A stretch of 33,797 nucleotides of DNA from Phycisphaerae bacterium. Lineage in GTDB: Bacteria > Planctomycetota > Phycisphaerae > Sedimentisphaerales > Anaerobacaceae. Below the pieces are notes generated by a model. That model had not been told where the DNA came from. It was given only the letters and a program-made list of their open reading frames with translations, and made no database searches. The stretch lies in the NCBI GenBank assembly GCA_016782865.1, contig JADHXR010000084.1, positions 1 to 33,797 of the forward strand, read 5' to 3'. Below are positions 22,750-30,298 of the stretch, in pieces; the stretch's first letter is position 1; each line of letters begins with the position of its first letter. The position numbers and the translations under genes are program-made.

Positions 22750-23652
22750 TTAGGCTTGGGGATTCGCTTCGTCCTTGGGGCTGAGCCGCAGGACGACCAG
22801 CACTGCGAGCGCGCTGATGACGACACCGGCGATTATCCATTTCGCCAGGCCGGAAGAGCCGGCCTCCAGCCCCGTAAGCGCAAAGGCAATCTCGTCGCCC
22901 GGCGAAAGATCGTTGCGGCTGTAATACTGCATCAATTCTCCGCTCGAGCGCATGGCTTGTTCGGCGGCCTGGCCAAGACCGCGGATCTTCGCTGCGCCCA
23001 GCTCGGCGAACAGTACGAACTCGGACGTCGGCAGTGAAATCGTTTTGACAATGTCCCTGGTCGCGGAAGGCACATCGAGAGTGTACGAGAAAGCTGCATG
23101 CTGCTCGCCCGGCGGCACAGCCATCGTATCGTAGAAACCATCATCGCTCACAACCAGAGCCTGGTCTTCAAAATAGCTCAGGGACTTGAGATTCCGGAAT
23201 CCCTGTGGCAGCTTGATGTCCAGAACGATGGTTCTGTTTTGGTTGTCTCGCTCGCTCGAAGTTATCGCGAAATCGCAAGAGTTCTTGAGCTGCATGTATT
23301 CGGTGATTTCAAGAGAGCCGGGGTGGGCCTTCATTACGACGTGATGAGTCTTGACGGACAGTTGCGATTTGTCGTCGGAGACATCGAAGACCTGAACAGA
23401 TGCGACGTGCCCGCCCTGCCTGGGGCTTAGCGCAAGAGGTTGGCCGGCGAACATCATGTCTTGATGTCTTGCGCGGGCGATGGCGATTACATCTTCACCC
23501 GTGGGAATGTTCTCGAAAATCGCTTTGCCCTCGGTGTCGGTTCTTCCGTTGAGGGTGTGCAGCAGATAGCCCTGCAACTGCTGAATGCTATCGAGACCTT
23601 GCCGGTTTGCGCCCATAGCCAGAACAACAGGGAACCGGCAGTTCCGGGCCAT
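22750..23652 (-). CDS. Membrane-anchored carboxypeptidase-regulatory-like protein, N-terminally truncated
   Basis: The frame covers 300 codons, but the true protein seems to start in a missing upstream part: the first 15 or so codons are an out-of-frame reading of ccmF. From about GLDSIQQLQGYLLHTLNG the sequence is a Cna-B/carboxypeptidase-regulatory-like beta sandwich (GRTDTEGKAIFENIPTGEDV), followed by a long beta-rich region (about 80-240). A single C-terminal membrane helix follows (WIIAGVVISALAVLVVLRL) with a short positively charged tail. Topology suggests a periplasmic domain held by a C-terminal anchor. It lies next to a cytochrome c maturation gene, so a role in that process is possible but unproven. 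A start codon with context for this truncated version is not evident. Confidence 0.6.
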   Translation of the reverse strand: MARNCRFPVVLAMGANRQGLDSIQQLQGYLLHTLNGRTDTEGKAIFENIPTGEDVIAIARARHQDMMFAGQPLALSPRQGGHVASVQVFDVSDDKSQLSVKTHHVVMKAHPGSLEITEYMQLKNSCDFAITSSERDNQNRTIVLDIKLPQGFRNLKSLSYFEDQALVVSDDGFYDTMAVPPGEQHAAFSYTLDVPSATRDIVKTISLPTSEFVLFAELGAAKIRGLGQAAEQAMRSSGELMQYYSRNDLSPGDEIAFALTGLEAGSSGLAKWIIAGVVISALAVLVVLRLSPKDEANPQA

Positions 23653-23912
23653 GGTGCGATGCTCTTATAGCCTGAAGAAGATCTAGTTGAGGTGCGCCAG
23701 GCGGCATACGCAGTCTCAAAATCACTGCCGGTCAGAGCGATAATGAGCGCAATCACTGCAATGCCCACGCAAGCGCAAGAAACAATTGTGGCATCGCGTC
23801 CGCTCCGGATCAGTCGGGCGCTGCCGCGCCACTTTCCCACGAGGTCGGCCACAATCGCACAACTGCTCAGAACCAACGCTGATAGCAGAGCGAAATGTCC
23901 TACTTCCGCCAT
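23487..23912 (-). pseudogene. ccmF: ccmF (cytochrome c heme lyase) truncated after the second membrane helix
   Basis: The frame starts at ATG 23912 (GGTGGAG upstream) with EVGHFALLSALVLSSC and two membrane segments. It then reads GSDFETAYAAWRTS, GYKSIAPWPGTAGSLLFWLW. This is the start of CcmF, whose conserved core is DF-x-YVA-x-S, Y(K)-x-A-x-W and the EGSLL-W signature. Homology stops at about 23605-23615. From there the neighbouring frame continues as the C-terminal part of a different protein (22750-23652). About 110 of the usual 600 or so residues remain; all heme-handling WWD and later helices are missing. Cytochrome c maturation of the adjacent multiheme proteins must then rely on another copy. 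Confidence 0.8.
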
Positions 23913-24014
23913 GATCTACTCCACCTCACACTACAATTAACAGCATGGGCTACCGCTCTATTCTATTTGAATAATGACGCATGAAAGAAGGAAGACTCAC
24001 GACTTTTCTTGACT

Positions 24015-24062
24015 GGATAACAGGATCAACAAAGCTGAATTATCATGTTAATCCTGTTATCC
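24015..24062. repeat. Inverted repeat GGATAACAGGATYAACA
   Basis: Left arm 24015-24031 and right arm 24046-24062 match at 16 of 17 positions around a 14-nt loop. It lies 9 nt downstream of the stop of the dodecaheme cytochrome gene and could terminate its transcript or stabilise its 3' end. Confidence 0.7.
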
Positions 24063-24070
24063 TGTCTATT

Positions 24071-25720
24071 TCAGTATTCTTTCGGCGAGTGGCGCACATT
24101 GTGACATTCCAGATAGCATCGCCCGTGAAAGACGCCGGTATCTTCGAACTCCAGACGTCCGGTTACCGGATCAGAGCGTACGATGGTCATATCAAAGTTC
24201 ATCAGGTGACTGTTGTTGGTCGCAGTCCCCTGCGCGGCACTAATCCCGTGAGCATCGTGACAGGCCGAGCACGGGACTTCCTGCTCGAGATGATCTTTGT
24301 GCTTGGGGAAGCTTTCGTCATTGAGGATGCTGTTTCGACTGTGGCATTTATAGCAGAGTTCATACGAGTAGCTGCTCTCCTGCGTGAAGTCCGACGTTTC
24401 ATAGCGACCGGTGAGCAAGTTCGGATAGTTGGATCCGTGCGGGCCCTTCGTCCCCGAGGCGCTGTCGGAGCCGTGACAATCGCTGCAGTATATCATGGCT
24501 GCAACTGTCATCGGAGATTTCAAACTGGGCACATTGCGGTTGACGCCGGGCGAGGCGACCGGATGGAAAGAGGGGCCCGACTGGTCGAATTCCAGGCGCG
24601 TGTTCGTCTGAGTTATCTTCCTGGTAATCGCCGACTGGACCCGGTTCGGATTATCTCCGTGACATTTGAAACACACCTCGTACTCATACTGGACCTGCCG
24701 GGTGGGGCTGCCCGAAATAGTCACGCCGGAGGCTCCCCGCATCGCACCGGGCACAACTGGCGCTTGTGCAGGTATGTTCTGGACAGCGTGGGGATTATGA
24801 CAATCGACGCATTCAACATGTCTTGCCGCCGCACTCGGCGATTCGGCCAGATCGTGCAGACCCTGATAGCGGACCACGTCATGGCGGCTGAACTTGGAAA
24901 GATCGGACCGCAGATTGGTTCTCGCGACCGAGCCGTCATGGCAGCTCAGGCAGTTGTCCTCCGATCGAGCGAAGTGGAGCAGCCGCTGGCGTCCGCCGGC
25001 CGAATGCGGCCTGTGACAGCTCACGCAGCCGTTGTCGGTAACCGTGGCGTATTCACTGCTTTGCAGATACGAATCGTTTGCCACCGACGCCAGAGCAATA
25101 GAACTCTCGTGGCTCGAAGGTATCCACCCGGTCAGATCGTGGCAGCTCAGGCACATTTGCGATCGGCGGTTGGACATGACCAGGAAGTTGCCGTACCGGT
25201 TGTCATGGGGATCATGGCAGGTGGTGCATTGCAGCTCGCGGGACCTGTCGAGCTTGAACTGCCCGGGCACCGCCGAGGCCGGGAGTATCTGCACGTCTTC
25301 CGTGGACAACCCCATCGAGTAGACAAAACTGATCGGGTGGTCGTCCGAGAGGTCCGTACCGAGGTTGGCTTTGCCGGCAGTTATGTACGTGCCGCCGGTG
25401 TTGCTGCCGCCGACACTATCGGCCAGAGCTATGGTCCCGTCGTGACAGCTCAGGCAGTACTTGCTTGATCCCGTTGGCTGGCCTACGCTGGCCTCCAGCG
25501 ACGAGCTTTGGTAGATGTCATAGACGGCAGTCGAAAGCTTATGGCTCCACAGCGGAGTGCCGGTCAAGGCTCCGTGGGGCGTGTGGCAGAAACTGCAGGT
25601 GCTCCCTCCGGCGACGGCCGACAAATCGTGGGGCGAACCGTCAATCAGAGCCGAGGCCGGCGAGCACAAAGCGGCGACCACCAGAAGCACCTTGGTCAAT
25701 TCATTCGGTCGGATTTTCAT
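24071..25720 (-). CDS. Dodecaheme c-type cytochrome (paired CXXCH)
   Basis: The 549-residue protein has an N-terminal signal peptide (about 25 residues, ending SPASA). Eleven CXXCH heme motifs follow (CSFCH, CLSCH, CTTCH, CLSCH, CVSCH, CLSCH, CVDCH, CFKCH, CSDCH, CYKCH, CSACH), plus one CX3CH (CYLECH) near the end, so about 12 hemes. Many motifs are followed by a distal His (e.g. CHDPHD, CHNPHA, CHDAHG), the paired CXXCH pattern typical of bis-His electron-transfer cytochromes. It is exported to the periplasm or cell surface. The start codon overlaps the stop of the NHL lipoprotein gene (ATGA), so both are translated together. GGAGAAGG precedes the ATG. Its first 110 residues resemble the tetraheme cytochrome at 32375-32962. 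Confidence 0.93.
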   Translation of the reverse strand: MKIRPNELTKVLLVVAALCSPASALIDGSPHDLSAVAGGSTCSFCHTPHGALTGTPLWSHKLSTAVYDIYQSSSLEASVGQPTGSSKYCLSCHDGTIALADSVGGSNTGGTYITAGKANLGTDLSDDHPISFVYSMGLSTEDVQILPASAVPGQFKLDRSRELQCTTCHDPHDNRYGNFLVMSNRRSQMCLSCHDLTGWIPSSHESSIALASVANDSYLQSSEYATVTDNGCVSCHRPHSAGGRQRLLHFARSEDNCLSCHDGSVARTNLRSDLSKFSRHDVVRYQGLHDLAESPSAAARHVECVDCHNPHAVQNIPAQAPVVPGAMRGASGVTISGSPTRQVQYEYEVCFKCHGDNPNRVQSAITRKITQTNTRLEFDQSGPSFHPVASPGVNRNVPSLKSPMTVAAMIYCSDCHGSDSASGTKGPHGSNYPNLLTGRYETSDFTQESSYSYELCYKCHSRNSILNDESFPKHKDHLEQEVPCSACHDAHGISAAQGTATNNSHLMNFDMTIVRSDPVTGRLEFEDTGVFHGRCYLECHNVRHSPKEY

Positions 25721-26745
25721 TTTTCGACCTTCTCCAAAAGTTCGAATATTTGGATTCGTTTGTTGAACGAGTCGGCAACGTAAATTCTGTTGCGATCATC
25801 TATAAAGATGCCGGCCGGCAGCCAGAACTGACCCGGCGCTGTCCCTTCCTGTCCGAAGGCCATGAGTATCTCCCCCTGCGGGTTGAAGATCTGCACGTTC
25901 TCGAATTGCCTGTCGGTGACATATATGTTGCCGAAACCGTCGGCGGCGACCGCGCACGGGTGAGCAAAATAACCCGGACGGTCTCCCTGCTGGCCGAACG
26001 TTCTCAGGAACTGGCCGTTACGGGCAAATACCTGAACCCTGTAGTTCAACGTATCACTGACATACAGCATGCCCTTGGCGTCGGCCCACAGGTGGGTCGG
26101 GAAGTTGAACATACCGGGGCCAACACCCCTGGCGCCGATTCGCCGAACGAACTTGCCGCTTCCGGTGAATGCATATATTGTGTGGGCGGCCGTGTCCGCC
26201 ACGTACACGGTCTTATCGGCCTGCGAATAGGCGATCCCGGACGGTCTTGCAAACAGATCGCCTCCGAAGGAAAACATGAACCTTCCGTTCTTGTCGAAGA
26301 CGCAGACCTTGCGCAGTTTGCTGTCCACGACATAGACCCAGTCGCCGACTATTGTCAGGCCGACCGGTTTGGCCAGTTTTTCGGGACCGACCATATCCGC
26401 AAACTGCTTGTACCTGCGCGATTTCAGATCGAAGACGTGAACCACCGCACCTGCGGCGTCGGTTACGTACAACCTGCTATCGGTGTCGATAGCAACGGCG
26501 TAAGGGGCAACGAGAACGCCTATTTCTCTCTTGCCGAACAGCAGCTCGCCGAACCGGTGGCTCCACGAGACTTCCTGTTTCAAATCGGCTTCGGTAGACA
26601 ATGTCCCAAGGTACCTTATGCGCGGCTGCTCCGGAGGCTCGGGCCAGACCACCAGCGCATCGGGCGGGAAGAACAGATCCCCACGATCTCGGGCGCACCC
26701 TCCGCAGGATGCCAGCAGCACAAGGACCGCCAGGCACAACTTCAT
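25717..26745 (-). CDS. NHL-repeat beta-propeller lipoprotein, copy 1
   Basis: From ATG 26745 the product has 342 residues, with a lipoprotein signal (MKLCLAVLVLLASC, lipobox LASC). The mature protein begins with FFPPDAL and PEPPEQPRIRYLGTLS, then about six NHL repeats with the recurrent pattern P-x-G(I/V)AxD-x(3)-(L/I)YV(T/A)D-(x)-N-x-R-(V/I)QVF (e.g. IYVTDRQFENVQIF, IYVADSFNKRIQIF). This forms a six-bladed propeller. Such proteins act as extracytoplasmic binding scaffolds. Reading further upstream to 26931 gives a low-complexity peptide encoded by the repeat at 26763-26899, so that start is rejected. Its stop overlaps the cytochrome start. Confidence 0.88.
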   Translation of the reverse strand: MKLCLAVLVLLASCGGCARDRGDLFFPPDALVVWPEPPEQPRIRYLGTLSTEADLKQEVSWSHRFGELLFGKREIGVLVAPYAVAIDTDSRLYVTDAAGAVVHVFDLKSRRYKQFADMVGPEKLAKPVGLTIVGDWVYVVDSKLRKVCVFDKNGRFMFSFGGDLFARPSGIAYSQADKTVYVADTAAHTIYAFTGSGKFVRRIGARGVGPGMFNFPTHLWADAKGMLYVSDTLNYRVQVFARNGQFLRTFGQQGDRPGYFAHPCAVAADGFGNIYVTDRQFENVQIFNPQGEILMAFGQEGTAPGQFWLPAGIFIDDRNRIYVADSFNKRIQIFELLEKVEK

Positions 26746-26762
26746 CAACAGAGGCACAGGGC

Positions 26763-26899
26763 AAGAGAGGTACAAAGGCACAAAGGAACAAAGGGAAAAA
26801 GGAACAGGGCGGGCCGGCATAACTTCGTGTCTTTGCCGCTTTGCGCCTTTGACACTTTGTGCCTTTGCCACTTTGTGCCTTTGTGCCTTTGGTTCCTCT
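26763..26899. repeat. CTTTGTGCC/GGCACAAAG repeat element
   Basis: The left part (ACAAAGGCACAAAGGAACAA) is complementary to the right part, which contains direct repeats of the 16-mer CACTTTGTGCCTTTGY at 26853-26868 and 26869-26884 and a further CTTTG...CTTTG ladder. The whole can fold into a long hairpin. It lies just upstream of the NHL lipoprotein start, between it and the beta-barrel gene, and is not coding. Confidence 0.8.
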
Positions 26900-26944
26900 G
26901 ACGTTCTCTCTTTTACAACCATTTTGTACATTCCCTTGTCTAGA

Positions 26945-28927
26945 TCAGAAGAAACGTTTTAGCTTAAAATACAGAAAGCTGCCATCTATTTCATCACTCC
27001 GGCGATTGAGCAGGTTCAGTTCGATACCCGTGGCGATGCTCATCTGGCGAAAGTTGTACTGCAATTCCGAGTTAAGCTGAAAGCCTCTGGTTTTGCCGAA
27101 CCTCGTATCGTCCTCATTGCGATAATCGGCGCGAGCTGAGATGCCGCACTCCTCGGTCAATCGGCTGTACATCTCGGCGCCGCCCTTGAAGAGCACAACG
27201 TCCCGCTTGTCCGGCCGGCCGAAATCCAGCCAGTGATTCAGGACCCGCAAGCTTGCGGTGGTGCCGGGGCTCAGCGACCAACTGTATCTGCCCACCAGCT
27301 TCTTGCTCGTCGAGGGAATCTGAGTCGAGTCCTCCTCGCTGTACTCGGCCTGCAGGAAAAGGCCTTTGTTCATGTAATCGCTGCCCGCTGTATTGATCGT
27401 AAACTCATCGGGCGTAATTTCAGTGATGGTCGAGCTGACGTCCTCATCCTGGCGGCTGTGAGCGTAGTAAACGGACAGACCGTTTTTGAACCGCTCCCTG
27501 ATGTTAAAGTTGTGGCGAGTTGTGTCCTCTTCTCTTCTGGGCTCGATGAAGAAATTGTAATCGACCAGAATCTCCTGACCGTCCGTGACATTAGGAGGTA
27601 CGATGCCCAGAGTGGTCATATTCAGTTGTACGCGCCCGTTTATCTCGGTGATGGTGTAATCGTCACCTTGGGTATATGTGTTTAGCCCCGTGTTGTCGGT
27701 CACCACGATGGTTGACGTATCGGTGTTCACTCTGTCCAACGTTATGGCCAGCGGATCGGCAAAAATATGCGATTCGTCTATCACGACCCCCGTGCCGCTG
27801 CCGCTCGATTGCTCGCTTTGGGTCAAGCTTGCCGTGTAATTGCTGTACAGTGTGCCCCAGGCGTTCTTCTTTCGGTAGTTGAAAGCGAGCATACCGCCCT
27901 GCTGATCAAGATCTCCCTGGGCGTCCAGATCGGTTCTTGAAACGAAGACGTTGGATGTCGTAACCAGGCTCTCGTACAACCTGTGTTCGAAGCCGCCCTG
28001 GCCGCGAACTTCCTTGTTCCTGACCGTGGCGCGGTCGGAGTCTGTGAACCGCAGTTCATAATTGGTCCCGAAACTCTCTGAGTGCTGCAGCCTCAGGCGT
28101 TCCTCCACCTGCAGGTTCTGGAAGTCGAATGAGCCCGACTGATCGACGTAGTTGAAGAAGGAATCAAGCCTGTGTTGTTCGGCGCCGCCGAATATCAGAT
28201 CGTGCAGCATAGCGTATCTGTCCGTGTCGGTTATTATCGAGGCGCCCACGCTTCGTTGCGAAACCTCGGTCCTGTCGAAATCGAAACTCATGTGCGAGAG
28301 TTTGCTGAAATCATGCGTCAGAGAGTACCTGAATCGCTCGTCATCTCGTTCGAAGAAGTCCCGAGCGAGCGCCGAAAGTCCGTCCTGGCCGATCTCGCTG
28401 GCGGTGTACTGGAATGTCATCGGCCAATCTTCCGGTCTCAGCGAGAACGATATGCCTCTGTTTTCTCTTTCGGTCCTCAAAGCACCCAGGAACTGGCGCG
28501 AGATCAACTCCTCCGACTTACTCGCGTTAAAGGTCGTCGGGTAAATCTTGCCGCGCAGCAACTGGGCGAATATGCTGTAGTCATCCAGCGACTCGCTGCT
28601 GCTGCCCGACTCGTCGTCCGAGTCGATCTTCTGCTGGGCAAGTCCGGCGCCGACGGCGGCCGTATAGAACAAAAAGTCCGGGTGATATACATTTCCTTCG
28701 GTGCTGAGCCTTACCCTTTCTTCGAATATTTCCGTCGTGCTTTTGCGCTTGTCTCGGCTTGTCCCCTGCTCATCGGTGCGCCTCTCGGCGACCAGCTCCA
28801 GCTCGCCTTTGATCTTGTCGTTCTGCAAGAGAGGTCGCTGCCGGCCGCCAACATTGACACTGCACCCGGTAAGAAAGATCCCGCCGGCGCAAATCGCCAG
28901 CGCCAGGCGGATTTTCCCGGAAAGCAC
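26945..28927 (-). CDS. Large outer-membrane beta-barrel-like protein (putative porin of a cytochrome conduit)
   Basis: The protein (660 residues from GTG 28927) starts with a lipoprotein-like signal (LSGKIRLALAICAGGIFLTGC). It then has a long series of amphipathic beta strands rich in alternating aromatic and charged residues (e.g. YELRFTDSD, LAFNYRKK, LFLQAEYSE, NSELQYNF). It ends in phenylalanine (LYFKLKRFF), the C-terminal signature of BAM-inserted outer membrane barrels. There are no CXXCH motifs. The frame is open to a TTG at 29011, 17 nt after the preceding cytochrome gene; I prefer the GTG because it puts the signal peptide at the N-terminus, although no clear ribosome-binding site supports it. 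Flanking lipoprotein cytochromes suggest it is the barrel of a trans-outer-membrane electron conduit. Confidence 0.75.
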   Translation of the reverse strand: MLSGKIRLALAICAGGIFLTGCSVNVGGRQRPLLQNDKIKGELELVAERRTDEQGTSRDKRKSTTEIFEERVRLSTEGNVYHPDFLFYTAAVGAGLAQQKIDSDDESGSSSESLDDYSIFAQLLRGKIYPTTFNASKSEELISRQFLGALRTERENRGISFSLRPEDWPMTFQYTASEIGQDGLSALARDFFERDDERFRYSLTHDFSKLSHMSFDFDRTEVSQRSVGASIITDTDRYAMLHDLIFGGAEQHRLDSFFNYVDQSGSFDFQNLQVEERLRLQHSESFGTNYELRFTDSDRATVRNKEVRGQGGFEHRLYESLVTTSNVFVSRTDLDAQGDLDQQGGMLAFNYRKKNAWGTLYSNYTASLTQSEQSSGSGTGVVIDESHIFADPLAITLDRVNTDTSTIVVTDNTGLNTYTQGDDYTITEINGRVQLNMTTLGIVPPNVTDGQEILVDYNFFIEPRREEDTTRHNFNIRERFKNGLSVYYAHSRQDEDVSSTITEITPDEFTINTAGSDYMNKGLFLQAEYSEEDSTQIPSTSKKLVGRYSWSLSPGTTASLRVLNHWLDFGRPDKRDVVLFKGGAEMYSRLTEECGISARADYRNEDDTRFGKTRGFQLNSELQYNFRQMSIATGIELNLLNRRSDEIDGSFLYFKLKRFF

Positions 28928-29028
28928 CGGTTCGAGAGCCCGGTGTCTTGTGGTGCTATACGGTTGGTTCGGCAAATCGCGTCTCAATTCTGAGTCCAAG
29001 CTCCTGCTCAATAGCCCGGTTGCTGCTC

Positions 29029-30189
29029 TTAATCGGGCGGCGTCCTTCCCTTGGCCAATCTCTTGTCAATGTCCAGCAGGTAACCTCGTATCGTCTTGCC
29101 CATAGGTGCGGGAATGTACCCGCTCTTCAATACCCTGACAAAACCTTCCCGGGCCCTCACAAGTTTGCCCTCGCGGTACAAATCCATGCTCAGATAGAAC
29201 AGATCGGCATTTTCCTGCATCTTCTTGCGCAACTGGGGGTCATCTTTCTCAGGCTCGGCTGGAGGTTTCTGCTCCTTTACCGGCCCTTGCCGATTGGGCT
29301 TTTGGCCATCAGGTGCGGGTATTCCTGCAGCGCGGTCCATCAGGTTGAGCACCTGCGCGATTCTTTCACGTTCTTGATCGGTAAAAGCCTTGTTGTCCTT
29401 GAATTCCTCCAGATACGCCCTCGCCTTGCGCAATTCTCCCTGCTCGACTAATTTGCTGACCGTCCAGAGGACCTGGTAGAGACTATCGCTCTCAAAAGCG
29501 GTCGCATGCGCTGTCTTTGATTGTCCGGCAGAAGCCTTCTCCTCCTGCTGCCTGGCGGCTCGGAGATAGTCCGGCAGAGCCGCGCTGACATTCGGGTCCC
29601 CATTCACTTTGCGCACGCCCTCTTTCAAAAGAGGCCTTTCCAAGCTTACGTGAGGATCATGGCAGTCAGTGCATGCGGACGGCTGTCCCGTCGAGTGGGC
29701 GGGTATGGCCGCAATGGCGTCGGCGTCGTGGCAGAGGTAACAAAGGTTGGGTTCGGCCGCTTTGAGAAGGTGTCCGGCCCTGCTCTTGTGGGGATTGTGG
29801 CAAAACAGGCACTGGCCGACCGCCACGGGCCCGTGAACGAACTTTGCCGAGACTGTACGGTCATCGTGGCAGTCGTAGCACAGTCCCGGCACCGGGGCGA
29901 TCAAGTACGCCTTACCGGCAGACCTCGATTGCCTTCGCGTGTCATGACAGTTGGTGCAGTCTTTAGACGGCTCATGAACGTACCAGGCTGGCACCTGGGC
30001 CGCTTGCGCCGGCCCCTCATTAGAGTCGAAAGGTCCGTTTTCAAGGCCCTGGGGTGTCAGCGGCTCTACCCCGTCGAGGAGGAACGTCAGAACATCACGA
30101 TGCTTGACTTGGTCGCAACTGACGAGAAGTATCTCGAGAGAGATCAGCAACAACAACCCAACTGATGTAGATACCATTCGAGATAACAC
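29029..30189 (-). CDS. Pentaheme c-type cytochrome lipoprotein with C-terminal helical repeat
   Basis: The product has about 386 residues. A signal peptide with lipobox LLVSC (ISLEILLVSC) indicates a lipoprotein. Five CXXCH motifs lie in the first half (CTNCH, CYDCH, CLFCH, CYLCH, CTDCH), several with paired distal His (CHNPHK, CHDPHV). A Pro/Lys/Glu-rich linker leads to a C-terminal TPR-like unit, LSMDLYREGKLVRAREGF followed by VRVLKSGYIPAPMGKTI, also present twice in the NHL protein at 30299-31921. The start is uncertain: GTG 30189 has GAAAGG 10 nt upstream; TTG 30207 and ATG 30177 are in frame too. It is the first gene before the beta-barrel, consistent with a membrane-attached partner of that barrel. 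Confidence 0.85.
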   Translation of the reverse strand: MLSRMVSTSVGLLLLISLEILLVSCDQVKHRDVLTFLLDGVEPLTPQGLENGPFDSNEGPAQAAQVPAWYVHEPSKDCTNCHDTRRQSRSAGKAYLIAPVPGLCYDCHDDRTVSAKFVHGPVAVGQCLFCHNPHKSRAGHLLKAAEPNLCYLCHDADAIAAIPAHSTGQPSACTDCHDPHVSLERPLLKEGVRKVNGDPNVSAALPDYLRAARQQEEKASAGQSKTAHATAFESDSLYQVLWTVSKLVEQGELRKARAYLEEFKDNKAFTDQERERIAQVLNLMDRAAGIPAPDGQKPNRQGPVKEQKPPAEPEKDDPQLRKKMQENADLFYLSMDLYREGKLVRAREGFVRVLKSGYIPAPMGKTIRGYLLDIDKRLAKGRTPPD

Positions 30190-30298
30190 AACGTGACGAC
30201 CTTTCAATTCCTCTCATGCCCGCCGGATCCTTTGGTCCAGGAACCATTGTCTCCCGGCCGCCGGACTAGGCTCACTGTTTTTGCAGGCCCCACTTTCA

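Noticed and set aside
23981..25468. A 495-codon plus-strand frame opposite the dodecaheme cytochrome
   Set aside because: Antisense shadow; the minus-strand protein has twelve heme motifs and a signal peptide.
25465..26901. A 478-codon plus-strand frame opposite the NHL lipoprotein
   Set aside because: Shadow of a propeller protein with clear repeats and lipobox; its end falls in a repeat element.
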